DNA of 60,000 bases, taken from Symbiodinium natans. Taxonomy: Eukaryota; Sar; Dinophyceae; Suessiales; Symbiodiniaceae. Below are positions 12,043-21,800 of this stretch, piece after piece. The notes under the pieces are model-generated. The model made no database searches and was not told the DNA's origin. It saw nothing but the letters and a program-made list of their open reading frames with translations. The stretch lies in contig CAJNDS010002562.1 in NCBI GenBank assembly GCA_905221605.1, positions 1 through 60,000 on the forward strand, read 5' to 3'. A program made the position numbers and the translations under genes. Each line of letters starts with the position of its first letter. The stretch's first letter is position 1.

Positions 12043-12180
12043 AGGGTTTAGGGTTTAGGGTTTAGGGTTTAGGGTTTAGGGTTTAGGGTTTAGGGTTTAG
12101 GGTTTAGGGTTTAGGGTTTAGGGTTTAGGGTTTAGGGTTTGGGGTTTAGGGTTTAGGGTTTAGGGTTTAGGGTTTAGTTA
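12043..12180. repeat. Telomere-like array (TTTAGGG)
   Basis: About 19 units, preceded by a poly-C run (11997-12019). Confidence 0.9.
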
Positions 12181-12337
12181 GGGCTTAGGGCTTAGGGTTA
12201 AAAACTATCCCCTAATATGAAATATTTGTACTAGAACACCACAAAATCGGAGTATTTAATGTCAGGGGGTGGAGGGGGTTAGAATTAAGGGGAAGGTACT
12301 AGAAAAGGTTCACGGTGCAAGATGGGACCATATGAAA

Positions 12338-12432
12338 GGGGCTCTAGGGGCTTTAGCTTTAGGGGCTTTAGGGGCTTTAGGGGCTTTAGGGGCTCTAGGG
12401 GTTTTAGGGGCTTTAGGGGCTTTACGGGCTTT
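12338..12432. repeat. Variant array GGGGCTTTA
   Basis: About nine copies of a 9-10 bp telomere-derived unit. Confidence 0.8.
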
Positions 12433-12785
12433 AGGGTCTTTCGGAGCTTGTGCGGCGTTAAAAAGAACTTTCTTTAGTTAAAGGCTTCGGAGTTCTAGTC
12501 AGGGTTTGGAGGTATCAGGGTCTCGGGTCTCTAACGGGAGGCTTTGTACAAGGACTCTTGTTAACAAAGGGCCTTAAAACTACAACCATGCACACACTCG
12601 TCCCCAGCACCTGAAGCCCGAACAAAACACCCACAGGCAACGACATTTGCAAGACTCTGCATCCATTCACCCTAAGCCCTAAAGCCTAAACCCTAAACCC
12701 TTGATGCCTCTCACCGAGCGCTCAGCCTCTTCTTCTCTCGCGCTGAGTAGATCGAGATCACGAAAGACCGCGCACTCGCGGTTAC

Positions 12786-12932
12786 CTTGACACGGGTCCG
12801 TACACTTCCACAGCTGCCCGTGTGTCCGAGCATGCATTCCCACTTGATATGAGGCTGGCGACAATGCTTCATGAGCCTCCTGATTTTCTGTATCTCCGCG
12901 GTGGACAAGAAATGTCCACATTCAGGGCACAT
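12786..12932 (-). CDS. Exon candidate with a zinc-ribbon-like start
   Basis: Opens with ATG and reads MCPECGHFLSTAEIQKIRRL, then KHCRQPHIKWEC. It ends at GTCAAG|GTAACC, a good donor. A CPEC knuckle and later C/H residues suggest metal binding. Downstream exons were not found; it may be the first exon of the next gene. Confidence 0.45.
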
Positions 12933-13161
12933 GCCTGCGCAGGGTCGTCAAACATTCCTCCCCCTAAAATTAACCCCGCCCTACCCCCTAATATGAAATA
13001 CTCCCATGTACTATAATAGCACTGTAAGGGGGTTTAATATTAGGGGGTGGGGTGGGGGGGGAGGGGGTGTCATATCAGGGGGAGGGGATTACTTGCGCTA
13101 ACACTGCCCCATGACCAGCCTGACAAGGTCTTGTCTTTGGGCAAGAGATTGTCCAGGCAAG

Positions 13162-13370
13162 TCAAGCAGACAGTGGGCGGGTGCTCGCCTCAGCGCAGGC
13201 GCAGGCATGATCATCTGCAGGGAGGACATGCTGGCATCTGGCATGGGCATCAATGAATCCAACTTCTGCTGTGTGCTGCCAGGGTGGCATCCGACTATCC
13301 GCGCGGGAAAGTCCGAGGAGGATTTCTTGCCGTGACATCTGCTGCACTCCATTGCGGATCCGTGCGACTA
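13162..13370 (-). CDS. Tail exon G, terminal
   Basis: Phase-consistent frame reads VARIRNGVQQMSRQEILLGL and ends at TGA 13164-13162. A second frame with an ATG at 13352 (MECSRCHGKKSSSDF, stop at 13098) is also open for 84 codons and cannot be excluded. Confidence 0.45.
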
Positions 13371-13732
13371 CTGCAAGATGCCGCGCAGGATTCCTGCCCC
13401 ACAACTCCTTGAGATGAAATGCCAGACGTGCCCATCCTCAAACATGCTAGGATGCTATTAGGGAACTCATACCATGATAAGGAGAAACTATGAGAACTCA
13501 ACTTAAGTTTCTTAACAGCAACCAAGACATGGCTGCAGCTGGGACAAACCCCCCAAACCCCAAACCCCAAACCCAAATCCGAAACCCGAAACCTGAAATC
13601 CTAAACCCTAATCCCTCAACCCACTGCTTTTCAGAATGGCAACTTGGCAACCGGGCACACATTAAGCACACGCAGCACGCTTTCTGGAAAGTCGCCCCTT
13701 CTCTGGCCGTCGGTCCGAGCGCTATAAGTTGC

Positions 13733-13922
13733 CACTTGAGGTTCATGGGTAGTTGTAAGTACGGCTTAGGGTTTAGGGTTTAGGGCTTTGGGTTGTTTCG
13801 GGTTTAGGGTTAGGGTTCAGGGCTTAGGGTTTAGAGATATTTGTAGTATATGTGCTACTTAAGGTTGTAATATAGGCTACCTTACTTCTCACCCTACGTA
13901 TAACTACCCCGAATTGAACCTC
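13733..13922. mobile_element. MITE-like element, family A, copy 3
   Basis: Left end CTTGAGGTTCATGGGTAG; right end ATAACTACCCCGAATTGAACC. Telomere-like units sit inside it. The centre is shared with copy 1. Confidence 0.6.
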
Positions 13923-13964
13923 CGAACACTATCATAGAGAATCCTTGTGTCATGCGGCTTCGAC

Positions 13965-14061
13965 CACTGCATCTTTTGCAAGTATCACTTGGAGACAGGG
14001 TCAAGCCGCAATGACAACCCCCTGAGCTGGACACCTCTGCCGCTCTTTCCTCGGTTGGGCC
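13965..14061 (-). CDS. Tail exon F (cysteine-containing)
   Basis: Reads GPTEERAAEVSSSGGCHCGL, then SPSDTCKRCSG. The CxC...CxxC spacing could bind zinc. Acceptor TTGCCAG|; donor GCAGTG|GTCGAA. Function not recognised. Confidence 0.5.
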
Positions 14062-14399
14062 CTGGCAAGTCTCGGAAAAGCTATTGGTACATGAACTAGT
14101 TTGGGGTCTAGGGTTTGGGGTGTAGGGTTTGGGGTTTAGGGTTTAGCTGTTAAGGACATATACTCACACATCCCAAGTTTGGCTGCCCAGTTACGCTGGC
14201 TCTTCGGGCTGGGCTTGGTACTAGTATATGGGTACCTCTCAAAATTAGGGTCCCCTTTTGGGCTCCTTATGCTAAGGGCGCCCTACTGTTTAGGGCCCAA
14301 AAGATGGACCCTCGTTTAGGGAACTACGCATATCTCGGGCCTGGAGACATTCTCCACGGAGAGGTCCTGCTACAGCAGGGGGTCGGACTCTGGTGAGAC

Positions 14400-14573
14400 C
14401 TTGCGCGCATGCTCGAGGGCTGCGCCGACATGCTTCAGCTTCATGCCATCGAAGAAGCCGGACACGGACTGAACGTCAAGTTCAGGTATCTTCCTCATGG
14501 CGGACTCGAGAAAGTAGCTCACGTCGTCTTCGGGGGGCCAGGCTCGGCCATGTAGGAGAAAGCGCATCACCAC
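14400..14573 (-). CDS. Tail exon E
   Basis: Reads VVMRFLLHGRAWPPEDDVSY, then LKHVGAALEHARK. The pattern of an 'RFL...' helix, then a P...FP..L.L.H...A segment, is like the last part of RNF213. Acceptor GATCTAG|; donor CGCAAG|GTCTCA. Confidence 0.65.
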
Positions 14574-14690
14574 CTAGATCCCAAAGTGAGACCCAGGGAT
14601 ACACAAGAGTACCCTTTTTGTTTCTTTGGGGAAGGGGGGGACGCCGAACCCCTGAAGAAAGGATATGAGGGTCCAATATCAGGTCCTGGC

Positions 14691-14776
14691 CACACGCCGC
14701 AGCGTGTCCAGCACCACGACAGCGGCGTCTCCGCCCCAGCGGTTCATATGCGCAAGTGAGGCCGGCAGCTCAGCAC
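14691..14776 (-). CDS. Tail exon D
   Basis: Reads AELPASLAHMNRWGGDAAVV, then LDTLRRV. Acceptor ACCCAG|; donor CGTGTG|GCCAGG. Confidence 0.62.
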
Positions 14777-15010
14777 CTGGGTTCCGCATCAGCCGAAGAC
14801 AACACAGGGTTTAGGTTTGGGGTTTGGGGTTTAGGGCCTAGGGTTTAGGGTTTGGGGTTTAGGGTTTACGGGTTCAGGGTTTAGGGTTTACGGGTTCAGG
14901 GTTTAGGGTTTACGGGTTCAGGGTTTAGGGTTTAGGGTTTAGGGTTGAGGGTTGAGGGGATCACTTGCCCTAAAGGAGGGGCAACGAGGGTACTGGGGCG
15001 TCCGAGGCAC

Positions 15011-15098
15011 AGTAAGCCTTGGAAAGCAGGTGCTGCTGCAATGCCTCATCGGAGGCATGGAGTTCCGCGACCTCGAACAAGTGGACAAGATGCTTCAC
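15011..15098 (-). CDS. Tail exon C
   Basis: Reads VKHLVHLFEVAELHASDEAL, which resembles the 'L.HLV.LYE.LE' segment of the RNF213 C-terminus and argues that the giant gene continues past exon 59. Acceptor ATCCAG|; donor TTACT|GTGCCT. Confidence 0.62.
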
Positions 15099-15114
15099 CT
15101 GGATTGCGGGTGTA

Positions 15115-15322
15115 GGGTGTAGGGTTTAGGGTGTAGGGTTTAGGGTTTAGGGTTTAGGGTTTAGGGTTTAGGGTGTAGGGTTTAGGGTTTAGGGTTTAGG
15201 GTTTAGGGTTTAGGGTTTAGGGTGTAGGGCCTAGGGTTTAGGGTTTAGGGTTTAGGGTTTAGGGTTTAGGGTTTAGGGTTTAGGGTTTAGGGTTTAGGGC
15301 CTAGGGTTTAGGGTTTAGGGTT
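15115..15322. repeat. Telomere-like array in intron
   Basis: TTTAGGG with GTGTAGGG variants. It supplies the GTAACCC donor of tail exon B. Confidence 0.9.
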
Positions 15323-15324
15323 AC

Positions 15325-15382
15325 CACAACAAGGGAGCCCTGCAACTCGCCGTGGATCTCCAGTCCGATAGCCCTCCGACAC
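15325..15382 (-). CDS. Tail exon B
   Basis: Reads RRAIGLEIHGELQGSLVV. Both splice sites sit at the telomere-like repeat: acceptor TGGTTTAG|, donor TTGTG|GTAACCC. Confidence 0.55.
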
Positions 15383-15539
15383 CTAAACCAGTTCCTGCCC
15401 TTAAACCCCATAGACTCTAAAGCCCCAAAACCCTAAACCCTTAACCCGAATCCCTAAACCCTAAACCCTAAACCCTAAACCCTAAACCCTACACTCTACA
15501 GCCGTATAGCCCCGAAAAGGCACCTGCAGTCCCTTGCAC

Positions 15540-15682
15540 TGCTCTTGGCTGGTCAAGTGCTGGAGATGGGACTCGTGGAACCTCACTGTTGGCTGTTCTC
15601 CCGGTGAACAAAAAAAGGCTGAAAACCCCCCCGGGAGTTCCCAAAGGGCTACCCATGAACCTTCAAGCACTGCGCAGCCCAT
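15540..15682 (-). CDS. Tail exon A (RNF213-like continuation or start of next gene)
   Basis: Open from an ATG at 15682; the coding-like part reads VRFHESHLQHLTSQEQ. Its first third overlaps a MITE-like terminal repeat, so a shorter exon starting at 15585 is equally possible. Donor |GTGCAAG. If the ATG is used, exons A-G give a phase-consistent 284-residue protein. Confidence 0.45.
15649..15667. mobile_element. MITE-like family A, solitary end
   Basis: CTACCCATGAACCTTCAAG only; it overlaps the 5' part of tail exon A. Confidence 0.5.
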
Positions 15683-15766
15683 GGAACCCTAAACCCTAAA
15701 CCCTAAACCCTAAACCCTAAACCCTAAAACCCTAAACCCTAAACCCAAACCCTAACCCCTATACCC

Positions 15767-15859
15767 CTACTCCGCAGCCCAAAGGAGCCAGCGGAGGCAG
15801 AAGTCGGAGACCGGCAGCTCCGGCTGCGGCTTCAGCCGGCGGACGGCCGCCAGCGCCGC
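15767..15859 (-). CDS. Exon 59: RNF213-type C-terminal region, first in-frame stop
   Basis: Reads AALAAVRRLKPQPELPVSDF, then CLRWLLWAAE and TAG. Exons 51-59 together give an uninterrupted, phase-consistent reading. A GC donor within it would let the gene run on into the tail exons at 15.6-14.4 kb. Confidence 0.65.
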   Translation of the reverse strand, partial: AALAAVRRLKPQPELPVSDFCLRWLLWAAE

Positions 15860-18800
15860 CTGTAAGGAACCTTTTGCTCAAGGAACGGGTAGGGGTTTAG
15901 GGCTTAGGGCTTAGGGTTTAGGGTTTAGGGCTTAGGGTTTAGGGTTTAGGGTTTAGGGTTTAGGGTTTAGGGTTTAGGGTTTAGGGTTTCGGGTTTAGGG
16001 TTTCGGGTTTCGGGTTTCGGGTTTCGGGTTTCGGGTTTAGGGCTGGGGGAGTTGGAGCTCCTAAACCCCAACCCCTCAAAGCCTTAAATCCTCACCCCCG
16101 GAAACCCAAAAGGCAAAAGAGGCCAGGGAGCAGAGGAGGCCCTGCGCTGGGCCTGAGTCGAGCAAGAACTGCCGGGGCCCATCAGGGCTCGGCTCCTGCG
16201 CCACGAAGGAGCAGGCCTCCTGCAAGGGTTTGAAGGGGGTTCACAAGGGTGTCTTTGAAGGGGGGGGGAGGGGAGTGGTGGGGCGGGGGGGGGGGTGAGG
16301 GGCTTTCTAAGATTTTTCGGGGGTTTTGGTTTGGGGGCTTGGAATTTGGGCTGTGGTCCTCCAGGAAGGTGTAGCGATGAAGGAAAGCTTCGCCAGAGAA
16401 GGGGAACTGGTCCATGGAGGTGTCCTGGGGGATGATTTGGGGGGAGGGAGGGGGGGGGGGCTATGAACATCACGGTGGGGGGGGAGGGTTGTCATAAACA
16501 TCACATGCGGGCTTTGGGTCCCTAAACCCTAAACCCTAAACCCTAAACCCTGTAAACTTTATTCCAAATCAGCGCCGCAGTATCCAGATGGACGGCCTTC
16601 TGCAAGACCTTCTCCGCGAGCTGCTGCTCCAAGAGCTCCCAGTCGAAGATGCAGGTGGAACCGGCTACCAGCCTCGGTTTGGGGTTTGGGGTTTAGGGGT
16701 TAGGGTTTACAGTTTGGGGTTTGGGGTTTAGGGTCCAGGGCCTAGGGTTTAGTTCTTGGCGGCCCTTCTGGGAGGTTTTGGACATAGGCTGTTGGGCCGA
16801 AGGGTCTACAGTAGGCGCCTAAGGGTTTCGGGCTGAAGCAACACGGACATATGTCTATGAAAAAACACACCCTAAACCCCTTAAGTCTTGCAAAAAAAAG
16901 AAGCGCGAGCCTTCATCCTACACCCTAAACCCTCAACCACACAAAAACTCTGGCCCTAAACCCTAAACCCCAAACCCTAAACCCCAAACCCTAAACCCCA
17001 AACCCTAAACCCTAAACCCCAAACGATACCAAGGGCATTCCTGGCAGCAGATCCGGCCGCTCGATGTCGGCGGAGGAGAGGCCGGACGTCTCCCAGGCGG
17101 CCAGCGCTCCGGCGCTGCCGGCAACTTGGAACCAGCCCTCCTCCAGTTCAGGGAGTTTAGGGTTTAGGGTTTGGGGTTTAGGGTTTGGGGTTTAGGGTTT
17201 GGGGTTTAGGGCTTAGGGTTTGGGGTTTGGGGTTTAGGGCTAAGGTCAAGGGTTTATAGGGCTTACAAGGCTTGGGGAGCCAGCCCTCCTCCGGAAGCGA
17301 GCTGCGATGGTCGAGGTGGACGAGATGCATGGGCTGGAGGTCCTTCATCTTCAGGGCTTTGGGGCCTGGTATCCTTAGGGTTTAGGGTTGTTTAGGGTTT
17401 AGGGTTTAGGGTTTAGGGTTTAGGGTTTAGGGCTTGGGGTTTAGGGTTTAGGGCTTAGGGTTTAGGGTTTAGGGTTTAGGGTTTAGGGTTTAGGGTTTAG
17501 GGTTTAGGGTTAGGGTTAGGGCTTAGGGCTTTAGGGTTTAGGGCTTAGGGCTTAGGGCTTAGGGCTTAGGGCTTAGGGCTTAGGGCTTAGGGCTTAGGGC
17601 TTAGGGCTTAGGGCTTAGGGCTTAGGGTTTAGGGCTTAGGGTTTAGGGCTTAGGGTTTAGGGTTTAGGGTTTAGGGTTTAGGGTTTAGGCGAGTTTCGGG
17701 CCAAAGTTTTGGGCTTCAGGCTTCGCAGCTCGCTCCTGCATCTTCACAGAGGGCAGAGAGACGCGGCCCTGGTGAAACCAATACTCCGTGACGCTCCGCA
17801 CCCGCTGCGCGCTGGGACCCTCCCTCCTGCTGGCAATCTCCAGGCAGGCCTGCGCAAACAGACCCTGCCTCGAAATAAAAGGAAAACCGCAAACCCTACA
17901 GCAAACCCCAAAAACCCGAAACCCTAAACCCAACAATTCATTGATGAAGGCACTTGTGCCCTATGCGCCTGGGTCTACAGGCTCCTCGCTCTAGGTGACC
18001 TTTAGCCCGACCCTCTAGAACTTTCCCAAAACCCTAAATCCTAAACCGGAAACCCTAACCCTAAACCCGAAACCGTAAACCCTAAACCCTAAACCCTCCT
18101 AAACCCTAAACCCCTCGCCTCGACGAAGGCGTTCTGCCGGCCGGCCAGGTCCTCGACCAAGGCAAGGACGTAGGAGCCCTCCTCTTGCTGGCTGAGTTCC
18201 GCGAAAAGAGGGTTCAGCTTTGGGCATTTTAAAGCATTCTCGTTTGTTACAAACCCTAAACCCTAAACCCTAAACAGTAACCCCAAACCCTAAACCCTGA
18301 ACCCTAAACCCAAAAGGTTAGGCTACTCAGAACCCATAAGGTCCTCCGTCGTCTCGTCCACGCAACTCAGGCTGAGAGAACTTGAGTGCGACATTGGGCC
18401 CACGGGCGGCAGCTTTCTGCACCCCTGACGCTCCATGCCTGGGTTGGCCTTTAAACCCTTTGAAAAAGGGTTTATATAGGGTCCCTTACAAACCCAAATA
18501 AGGAAAATTAAAAAAACATCCCAACGGCCAACCTAGATGCTTCCTGCGGCCCGGCACTCTGCCCAGGCTGCGCAGAACCTGTCGAAGAGCTGCCGACCCC
18601 GGCCTGCGGCGGTGACTTGCGACGCTTGTGGTGGCATCTGGCCGAACTCGTTGCTCTGATTCTCCAGCTTCTGCAGGGCCTGATAGACCGTCATGCGAGA
18701 CTCGTCCCTGGCCACCTTGAAGGCGAAGTGGTGCTGGACGAAACGGACCCAATCCAGCACCACCGCCAAGTGGCGTGTGAGCTCAAGGTCCTGGCGAGCT

Positions 18801-21800
18801 TGCAACCAAGCGCTCAGCAAAGGGTACCGCTCGCGTAAGGCCAGCTTCGACTGGAACTCCCTCTCCATCTTCGGCAGCGAGGGCTTGTCCACAAGGCGCA
18901 GCATGCGATGGCAGAAAAGCGGGGCCTCATCACACACGGTGCCAATGACTGCTTCAAGTGCAGCCTCGACTGGCTTCGACTTGCCAATACCTGTCGGATT
19001 TGCGGTGCTTGTTGGTGCTGACCTCTGCTTCAGCTGGAACCGGTAGATCCTTGGCTCCTCTCCAGAGTAGATCTGCCAAGGCTGGCTGGCTCTGGTAAAA
19101 TCTCGGTCATCTCCCCACACAGGCCTGTACTCTGAGAAGCTGGTGCGATCAAACATCTCATGGCTGACCAAGCGGTAGCCCTGATTGCTGGCGCGCTGCT
19201 GGACCTGCCATCGGGCAAATTGGCTCTTCAATAGTGCCAGGCAGAAGCATCCGTTGGCTGCCAAAGCAGACCTCACACTTCCAAACAGTCCATCGAGAAG
19301 GGCACCGTGATCTGAGCATGTGATCTTGGACGCACTATCATTGAAGGTTCCGGCATGCGGGAAGTTGAAGACGACGACGTCGAACTGCTCCACGCCCACA
19401 AAACGTTGCAGCATCGTGCCGTCGACACCAGCCATCAGCCGAACTCCCAGAGCCTCCAACTCCTCGGTGCCGCGCTACGGAGGCCCTAGCCTGAGGTTTA
19501 GGGTGTAGGGTTTAAGGTTAGGGTTTGGGTTTAGGGTTTAGGGCTTAGGGCTTTGGGTTTTTAGGGTTTAGGGTAGAACGAATGTAAGAAGTGGGCCAAG
19601 GGGCTGCAATCTCTGTGACGATCCTGTCGTCCAACCTGCTGTAGCCTGAGGCATCGACGCTTAAGACACCAATACTCCAAACCCCCACACTGCGAAGAAA
19701 GCTCAGTGCGAGCGGCGATGCGCCACGTACAGCCCCAAAAACCCTAAACCCTAAACCCTAAACCCTAAACCCTAAACCCTAAAGGAGGGAGCCGTATGCA
19801 TGCGTGTCTCTGCGTGCTCCATGCCAGACTCTCTGTGCGGGGCTCTCAAAGCTTTCCAAAACCTCTATGACTCTATGAATGCATACACATGCTTGCATGC
19901 GTACTCTGCACTTCGGCACCAGCCTAAGATGAATGAAAGAGAGAAAGAGAGCAAGAGAGCAAGAGAGAGAGAGAGAGAGACGGAGGGAGAGAGAGAGAGA
20001 GACAGAGATAAAGAGGAACAAAAGAAAAAAAAACGAAAGAGAGGGAGAGAGAGAGAGAACGTGGCATCCCGGACCTTCTTTGCCCTAATTCCTCAAAACC
20101 TCAGAGTCTCTAAAATGGAAAACCCAAACGCCCCTGGAGAAGCCTGAACAACGAATTTGGCTCCTTAACAGGGATTCGGGATTACTATAATCCCTACTAG
20201 TACTGTTAGTACAAAGGGGAACATCCCTTACAACGAAAACCAGATGCCCCAAACCCCCCAAGCCCTGGCCTACAAAATTGGACCTTGAACCCTGCAACCT
20301 AAGCCGTTTGCCCAGAACGCTGTCGAACCCAAACCTTAAAACCCGCAAGCCCAAACCCGCAAAACCCTCAAACCCTCAGACCCGAAAACCCTAAAAACCT
20401 TCAGACCCTACAACCCGAAAACCCTAACCCCCTAAACCCTAAAACCCCAAACTCTAAATCCTAAGGCCCTAAACCCCAAAACCCTAAAACCCGAAAACCC
20501 CTAAACCCCAACCCTGAACCCTAAACGCCCTAAACCCTGAACCCTAAACCCATTGGCAGCTCCGCAACGCGCTTGGACCACGTCCATAGCCTCGAGGGTC
20601 GTGGCGGTGAGTCCTTCAGGAGCAGGGGTTTCGGGTTTAGGGTTGAGGGTTGAGGGTTTAGGGTTTCGGGTTTATGGTTTAGGGTTTAGGCTTCGAAGCT
20701 CTTTCTTATCACGCTCAAACGATCGGTAATGTCCTGATCCCAGATGACGAATTCTTGAGAGATTGGGCGTCCGGAGTTTAAGCTGTCGTTCGTTCTTCTC
20801 TTCTTTTTTTTTGGGGGGGGGGGGGGGGGGGGGGGGGGCTCAGTTTGGGGCTTTTGGGCTGGAAGTTAGGGCTTGGGCTTACGGGGCTCCGGGTTTTGAG
20901 TTTAGGCTGTCAAGGGTTTAGGGGTTGGGCGCTAAACCCGAAACCCTGAGCCCCAAACCCCCTCTGGATTTCTTGAAGAGGAAGTTGATTCAGGCCCTGG
21001 TGGCCTTTCTTCCGGCGCGAGCCCTTACCCCTGAAGCCCAAACATCTAGACCAGAGCGTGAAACCCTGCAACTGAACCCTAGACCCCTTTAGCTAGCAGC
21101 AGAACCAGAAACCCCCCAGAAGCCCCACAGCCCCAAAACTCCTAAGCCCCTTCAACCGCCTAAATCTCTAAGTCCCGGAAAGCCTTAAAACCTCGCCCAC
21201 AAACTTAAGAACAGTTGCGTGTGGTTATATGCCTCAAATAAACCCTTCGAGGCTTCTAAAACGCCTCTGATACGACTCTTATAAAGGAAGCCAGCCACCT
21301 GAAATAGTCTCAGACAAAAGCCCTGGACCCTAAACCCTAAACCTCTAAAACCCTAAACCGCATAACCGTAAAACCCTAAACCCTAAACCCTAAACCCTAA
21401 ACCTTCAACCCTGAACCCTAAACCCTAAACGCAAAACCAACTTCTCGGTCCTTCTGCCCCCCGCGCCCGAGCCAGGCTCAGCGCGAAGCTGAAATTCCCT
21501 GCGCCCAGTTCCAGGCACCTCAGGGTGAGGGTTTAGGGTTTAGGGTTTAGGGTTTAGGGTTTAGGGTTTAGGGTTTAGGGTTTAGGGTTTAGGGTTTAGG
21601 GTTTAGGGTTTAGGGTTTAGGGTTTAGGGTTTAGGGTTTAGGGTTTAGGGTTTAAGGTTTGGGGTTTAGGGTATAGGGTTTAGGGTTTAGCGTTTGGGAT
21701 TTAGGTTTCGGGTTTGGTGTGAGTTGATGGTTCGAGGAAGCTCGACCTTGGGCCTAGTTTGGGGGGGCGGGGGTGGGCTTAGGGTGTTTCAGGGGCTTAG

